Source of the DNA: Phocoena phocoena
Taxonomy: Eukaryota > Chordata > Mammalia > Artiodactyla > Phocoenidae
Direction: 5' to 3'
Length of the DNA: 64,000 nucleotides
NCBI RefSeq assembly: GCF_963924675.1
Contig: NC_089224.1
Coordinates: forward strand, 43,195,158 to 43,259,157
The translations under genes and the position numbers were made by a program. Positions 61,301 to 64,000 of this stretch are shown piece by piece. How positions within the stretch are numbered: position 1 is the first letter of the stretch; the number at the start of each line of letters is the position of its first letter. The notes below the pieces were generated by a model, which was given only the letters and a program-made list of their open reading frames with translations, had not been told where the DNA came from and searched no databases.

Positions 61301-62390
61301 TTAGTCACCTGTCTGTGCTTCGGATCCCTGTGCCAGTTCTGCTTCTAGCCTGGCAGTTCTGGGTCAGGCATAACCTACGCACTTGTCCCTTTCTTTTCTT
61401 ATTCAGCTTCCACTTTTGCATTGGCTCTTAAGCATTTTGTTACATTTTATTCACTGAAGATTATTTTCTGTCATCAAGACAGTTGCCGCTATTAGAGGAC
61501 GAAAGGGAGAAATGGGTTATCAGCTGACAAGTGGATTCTGCCACGGGTCCCAAATGGTGGCCCATGGGCTGCATATTCTGGGGCTGTTTTATTTGGCCTA
61601 AACTGTGTTTAAAAAAAAGTAGTGAGTTGTTGATTTAGGCATTGGCAAATATCATGTAAGGATCTAGAGCCATATTTTGTGTCTCTGGAAAATGTGTGAA
61701 GGTGGAGCAACGCTGAGCCCATATTCACTGCACTGTTTACATGGAGCATGGTTTATTTCACTTCAGAATACATTGTTGCTTGGCCTTTGTGGGTATTTGA
61801 GTTTGTGATTCTAATGCTGCAGTTCTTAAAGCCATGGGAATTAAAAAGTTTATTAAAATGTCTAGACAAAGGCAGTAGTTCTGAAGACTTCAGTTCTTTT
61901 GATTTTCTTTGTGTTTGCAAATAACGTTTGAATTATGTTAGATTGTTCCTTTTAAATTTACATCTTGAAGTCTTCTTTATTTTACATAGAGAAGTCTCGT
62001 CTTGGACCTCCTCTTCCTTAATGCCTGGCTGCAAGACAGCTCCTCGTTCCTTTACAAGATGTGCTTGCATCAGGGTATCTTACCTTTTTTCCCCTCTCCC
62101 TAGGATTTTAAACTTGCCCTCATTGGGAGCAGAGATTTCTTCCTGCCTGTTGCCTGCTTATATTTGTTCAGATGCTTCGAGGTCAGCAGAAGTTGCTTGG
62201 TGCTGTGAAAACTAATAGGATGTTATGAGCTGTTTCAAAGAGCCCCATGGCCCACCTGCTAACCTCATTGCTGATGGTGTTGGCTTAGAAAAGACATTCT
62301 CCCCTCAGAATGCTGTAAAAAAGAGCTGATATGAGAGGTTACCAGGTGTGAGGTTTATATGTGTGTTGTTCTTCTCTCCTTTTCCCCCTT
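55301..62390 (+). other. Intron-like DNA downstream of the CpG island
   Basis: Composition falls back to AT-rich. No coding exon, recent SINE or L1 end recognised. A C-run lies at 56323-56333, a gtttttggttttt-type patch at 56575-56610, and a 16-base tandem copy (tttataacataccatc) at about 60166-60197. At 61545-61620, gtggcccatgggctgc is a hint of an old unassigned repeat. Confidence 0.4.
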
Positions 62391-62670
62391 ATTTTTTTTT
62401 TTTCAGTTTTCAGCCTTTTCTAAACCCCCTCTCCAGAAACAGCAGGGCAACCCAGCAAAGCTTTCTCCCACGTGTACAGTAGAGCAAGCTGATACGCCAG
62501 CAGAAGTAGAAAGAGGCCCCACATGTCGTGTTTGGACCAGTGTTGTAATTTGATTTTACAATAAGGAAGGTGGATATTATTAATCTACTCCTGAGCATAA
62601 TAGCACAATTTGAATAGCAGAGAGCAACTTTGGTGTGTGTTAATGTCTAGTGAGATGAATACAGATGAAT
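62391..62670 (+). other. Candidate internal exon, weak
   Basis: A long pyrimidine tract ending in tttttcag at about 62406 is a strong acceptor, and gatgaatg followed by gtaagtaggt at about 62670 is a good donor. The roughly 265 bases between have no frame open throughout, so this could only be untranslated. The chance of such a pairing in 64 kb is not negligible. Confidence 0.25.
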
Positions 62671-62745
62671 GGTAAGTAGGTAGAAAATGTCAGTGTAGAG
62701 CTTTCCTTTTGGTGACTTTAAGCACTTACATTTCTAGTTAACTTT

Positions 62746-62940
62746 TTGTTCAGCCCAGCACACAGATATGAAGACCTGTTTTATCAACCCAGCATTAATG
62801 TAGCTTCTGAGGATGGAACAATGCCTATAAAGCCCTGCTCTCCTGACAGCCACTTGAGCTGGGCCAGTCATAACAAGGAATTAGAATGTGTCCCTGTATT
62901 GAACATCTTAGCAAAACCTTCTAGAATAATAGGAGCTTAA
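62746..62940 (+). other. Protein-like short frame, unassigned
   Basis: A 64-codon frame has a balanced, protein-like composition (for example YEDLFYQPS and SHLSWASHNKELE) and an acceptor-like ttttgttcag just upstream at about 62753. I recognise no family. It may be a decayed exon or pseudogene piece, or chance. Confidence 0.2.
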
Positions 62941-64000
62941 TGCTGGCAGTTTTAAAAATTGGTGCAGTTTCTAGCCCAGCCGCATTTTTTTAATATTTGG
63001 GAGTGAGTGAAAGTGTGTGCTTAATTTGAAAAAAACTAATTTTGAATTAACTGTGTGTGTAGTTTAAAAAATACTGTAGGTCTATTCTGAACTAATTTTT
63101 AAGAGGCACTTTAAAAAAACTCTTGGTACCAAGCATCTTCCATGATTATATGATTCTTTTAGATGAATATATTGCTTATTTTGACATGCCCTGGAGTGTC
63201 CTGTTGAGGGTCTTCCACGATGTCTTCATTGTTGGGTTGGGTGGGGCATTGAGAATTTGTTTTTTTAAAAAAGAATCGTGTTTTATCTTCCTAAAGGTTG
63301 AGAATTATTGTCATGGAGCTTCTACTGTGCTATTAGAAAGGCTTTGGTTTTGGTGGGCTGGTAGTTACCTTGGAGACTAGACCTTTTCCAAATTCATCTA
63401 AAGTTTTTTCTTCTAGTTTTTTTTTTAAAGGATCTTAAGAAATGTCTTCACGTTTTTTGTATTGGGACTATGTTCAGAAGCCAGGAAGTTTGTGTAGTAC
63501 TTACGGTTTCATCACACATTATTACTGAGTGCTAGGTACTGAGAGAGCTTTAGAGAAATTTATAAAGCATCCTTGGACTCGTTCCTTGGTCTGCCTGCTT
63601 AAGGAGATGCGGCAGAAAACGATATCACAAGCCTCCCCCTCTAACTTTAATAGTAGTTTGAGGACTTGAGAAAAGGGACATATCTCTATAGTCTGGGCAT
63701 TAAGGATATGGCCAGGATTCTGCATATTGTTTTGGGGACAGGAGTGTGGTTTTCTTGGTCTCAGTTGTTTTGTGTGTATATTTGCTTAGTTTTTGTGTCT
63801 TCCCTCCTCCCTCCCTCCCATGTCATTGTCATTCCTTTTGGGTCTCTCTTTTGTTGTATGAATAATTACTTCCTAGTTTGCCAGGAGTCCAGTCACAGGT
63901 AAAGAATGTTTATGCAATGCAGAACCTGCCAAGTTTAAGTTGTGGCTGGAGAGAGACACCACTGCGACTGTCTTAATTCTGCTCTTGTCCAAAGAAGATC
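62941..64000. other. Non-coding DNA to the window end
   Basis: No gene or repeat recognised. A tandem ctccctccctccc tract lies near 63805-63817. Confidence 0.4.

Noticed and set aside
1..64000. CRISPR arrays, operons, ribosome-binding sites, phage or plasmid features
   Set aside because: The window is clearly a mammalian nuclear sequence. No regularly spaced repeats or dense gene packing are present.

Overview
This is mammalian nuclear DNA, very probably from a cetacean. The strongest evidence is seven tRNA-derived SINEs of the CHR type known from whales, dolphins and hippos. Five carry target-site duplications that can be read directly: 3261, 13531, 13933, 34092 and 37599. Cetartiodactyl-type L1 3' ends lie at 1-50 and 11389-11545. 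Older mammalian repeats fill much of the rest of the left part: MIR, L2, HAL1, L1M-type LINEs, MER5-like hAT elements, an MLT1-type LTR, a Tigger-like MITE and a Tigger1 copy.

I find no convincing protein-coding exon. Every long open frame is a frame across a SINE, a decayed transposase, a low-complexity frame inside a CpG island, or has no recognisable relative. The window looks like the promoter end and large 5' introns of one or more regulated genes.

Layout. 1-24.4 kb: AT-rich and dense in repeats. 24.4-25.7 kb: a CpG island followed by a (GT)n(GA)n microsatellite. 25.7-44 kb: AT-rich sequence with few repeats, only two recent SINEs (34.1 and 37.6 kb), and several segments that look like conserved regulatory DNA. 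44.0-45.8 kb: a moderately CpG-rich block with several good splice donors on the minus strand. 49.3-50.0 kb: the clearest promoter, with two CCAAT boxes, a TATA-like box and splice donors pointing outward on both strands (minus donor at 49309, plus donor at 50023). 52.9-55.3 kb: a very strong CpG island with plus-strand donors, one of them of GC type. 55.3-64 kb: intron-like sequence.

Reading the parts together (inference): a plus-strand gene with alternative non-coding first exons near 49.6 kb and 54 kb, perhaps also near 25 kb, runs out of the window to the right. A divergent minus-strand transcript, possibly a long non-coding RNA, starts near 49.35 kb and perhaps also in the 45 kb block. 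I cannot name the host gene from sequence alone. No unprecedented molecular system is visible. The most distinctive observations are the bidirectional promoter, a filled/empty pair of SINE sites on a duplicated segment, three tail-only insertion scars, and about 26 kb on the right with no recognisable recent retroposon.
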